Assembly: GCA_946902875.1 (NCBI GenBank)
Contig: OX336350.1
Span: 20,326,048 to 20,390,047 of the forward strand
DNA: 64,000 nucleotides
Direction of reading: 5' to 3'
Source: Nematopogon swammerdamellus
Lineage: Eukaryota > Arthropoda > Insecta > Lepidoptera > Adelidae
The translations under genes were made by a program, and so were the position numbers. Below, one piece after another: positions 60,801 to 63,800 of this stretch (position 1 is its first letter; each line of letters starts with the position of its first letter). The notes beneath the pieces were generated by a model. The model had not been told where the DNA came from and did not search any database. It saw nothing but the letters and a program-made list of their open reading frames with translations.

Positions 60801-63800
60801 CTGTGAGTTGCCCGTTACACTTTTAAACTTCTTTATTGATGCCTTCAAAGATACTGTCCCTGTGAGTTGCCCGTTACACTTTTAAACTTCTTTATTGATG
60901 CCTTCAAAGATACTGTCCCTGTGAGTTGTCAATTACACTTTTAAACTTCTTTATTGATGCCTTCAACGATACTGTCCCTGTGAGTTGTCAATTACACTTT
61001 TAAACTTCTTTATTGATGCCTTCAAAGATACTGTCCCTGTGAGTTGTCAATTACACTTTTAAACTTCTTTATTGATGCCTTCAAAGATACTGTCCCCGTG
61101 AGTTGCCCTTTACACTTTTAAACTTTGTTGATATGCCTTGAAAGTTACTGTCCCTGTGAGTTGCCCTTTACACTTTTAAACTTTGTTGATATGCCTTGAA
61201 AGGTACTGTCCCTGTGAGTTGCCCGTTACACTTTTAAACTTCTTTGTTGATATGCCTTGAAAGATACTGTCACCGTGTGTTGCCCTTTACAGTTTTATTT
61301 ATTGATGCCCTCATAGATACTTTCGCTGTGAGTTGCCCTTTACACTTTTGAACTTCTTTATTGATGCCTTCAAAGATACTGTTGAAAGTATCTGTATCTG
61401 TGAGTTGCCCGTTACACTTTTAAACCTTGTTGTCAGTCAGTCAGCGTGTAAGCGTCCACTGCTGGACATACGCCTTTCCAATTTTCCTCCAGTCCTCCCG
61501 GCCTTCAGCGGTACGGAACCACTGCTTTCCGCCGACGTACTTGATGTCGTCGTCCCACCTGGCGGGTGGTCTTCCCACACTCCGTTTTCCTGTCCACGGC
61601 CGCCAGTGTAGGACACGGTTACTCCAACTTGCAACAAACTTTGTTGATATGCCTTGAAAGATACTGTCCCCGTGAGTGGCCCGTTACACTTTTAATCTTC
61701 TTTGAAAATTCCAAGAACCTTTTCAGGATTCAAACTTACCTATATTTTTGTTCCTAGTGCAGATAATATTAGGATTAAGTGTGGTCAAAATTCATAATTA
61801 GTTCAAGTTGAATGCAATTTGTTAAATCAGCGTCGAGCATAACGATCACGATTGTCTGTGATATAGCATACGCAGCACGGTGGAGCTGTCGGACTGCGAG
61901 GAGGAGTCGATCCTGCCCGACGACGATGTGCCGCGCATCGGAACCGCCTCGCCGCCCCCGCCGCGCGCCCCGACCCCTCCATTCATCCCGCACCGCACTG
62001 CGCGCAAAAAGACTACGCAGCGAACGACCTTCCTCACCAAGGACGATGCCACTCTGCCGCCCAAGAACTACGACGTCGTCAGCCTGCCGCCTGGCCAGAC
62101 CCCGCAGCGCCCCGCGCAGCCCCCGGACGCGAGCGGCCAGGCCCCCACGCGCTACACCATCATACACAAGAAGGCTGTCAAGCCGACCCACGTGATCGAC
62201 GAAAACAACACTATCGTTCCCATTGTGGACGTTAAGCCCACAAATTTACTGCCCTCGCCGCTACGAGTCTGCACCCCGCCGCTACGAGTCCGCACCCCAC
62301 CGCGCCCCCTCGGCGCCACCCTCGACACCACCATCTGCCTAGACAGTGACGACGACGACATTACACCCGACCTGCCCACCGCCGACAGAGTCCCCGCCTC
62401 CACCCAGCCATACAAGAATCTCAACTATTCGTCGCAACCATCGTCCGCTCCCACCATCGTCGGTGGGCCCGTACACACCTCCCAGTTCCGTGGGGCGAAT
62501 CAAATACCTCCATCCTCGGTCCAAGCTCCAGCTAATATTCTCAATCAAATGCCACCAAATATTAATTCTAATCAAATGCAGCCTAACTCCATGAACGTCG
62601 ATCAAATGCAGCCCAACTTAATGAATGCCGGTCAAATGCAGCCCAACTATATGAACGTCGGTCAAATGCAGCCCAACTATATGAACGTCGGTCAAATGCA
62701 GCCCAACTCGATGAACGTCGATCAAATGCAGCCCAACTTAATGAATGCCGGTCAAATGCAGCCCAACTATATGAACGTCGGTCAAATGCAGCCCAACTAT
62801 ATGAACGTCGGTCAAATGCAGCCCAACTCAATGAACGTTGGTCAAATGCAGCCCAACTCAATGAACGTTGGTCAAATGCAGTCCAACTTAATGAGCATTG
62901 GTCAAATGCAGCCCAACTTAATGAACGTCGGTCAAATGCCTCAAAATTTCCTTAAACTCAGTGAAATGCCAGCAAACCTTCAGTCCCTAATAGCAAAAGG
63001 CACCAGAATGGGGAACGTCATTCTCGTACCGGCATCGGCCTTCCAGGGCGTGACCCAACCTAATCCCACCGCTGTCCAGACAGGCATCGTGCCCACTGCT
63101 CAAGAAGCTCCCGCGCCCCCTCAAGAAGCTCCCGCGCCCCCTCAAGAAGCTCCCGCGCCCCCTCAACCTGCTCCCGCTCCTGCCGTAGAGGCGGCGCTGC
63201 CTCGCAAACGCGGCAGACCGAGGAAAGACGGCACCATCAACGTCGGAGAGAGATTGATATTTAAAGGGAACGACCTCGTGCGGATCCCGGCCGAAGCGGC
63301 CCCGCCGCAGGGCAAGGTGCCCGCGCGGCCGGAGAAGCCGCCCAGCGTGGGCGTGCAGGAGCCGACGTCGACGACGGGCGACGAGCCGGCGGTGGACCTG
63401 ACGGAGGAGGCGCCGGCGCGGAGGCGGCGCCGGCGCAGCCTCACCAGCTCGAGCAGCAGCAGCAGCAGCGCCAGCAGCACCGCCTCCAGCCGCGCCTCCA
63501 GCCCCGACACACCGCTCAACATATTCAAGAACGTCGTGCGCATCCCCGCCAACCTCTACGAGAGCTCCGCTCCCGTCTTGCGCTCTATCCACCTCGACGA
63601 CGAACCGGCCGACGACCCCGCGAGTACGGCCCCTCCGCCATCCCGTTCCGCGAAACCGGAACCGATCCGTTCGACGAAAACGCGACTGGATTATTCGGTC
63701 AAACCCGGATCGAGCTCCGGCAAACCGGGATCGTACCGTTCGGCCAGACCGGAACAGCAGATCCGTCCGACAAAACCGGCTACGAATTCACTCAAACCCG

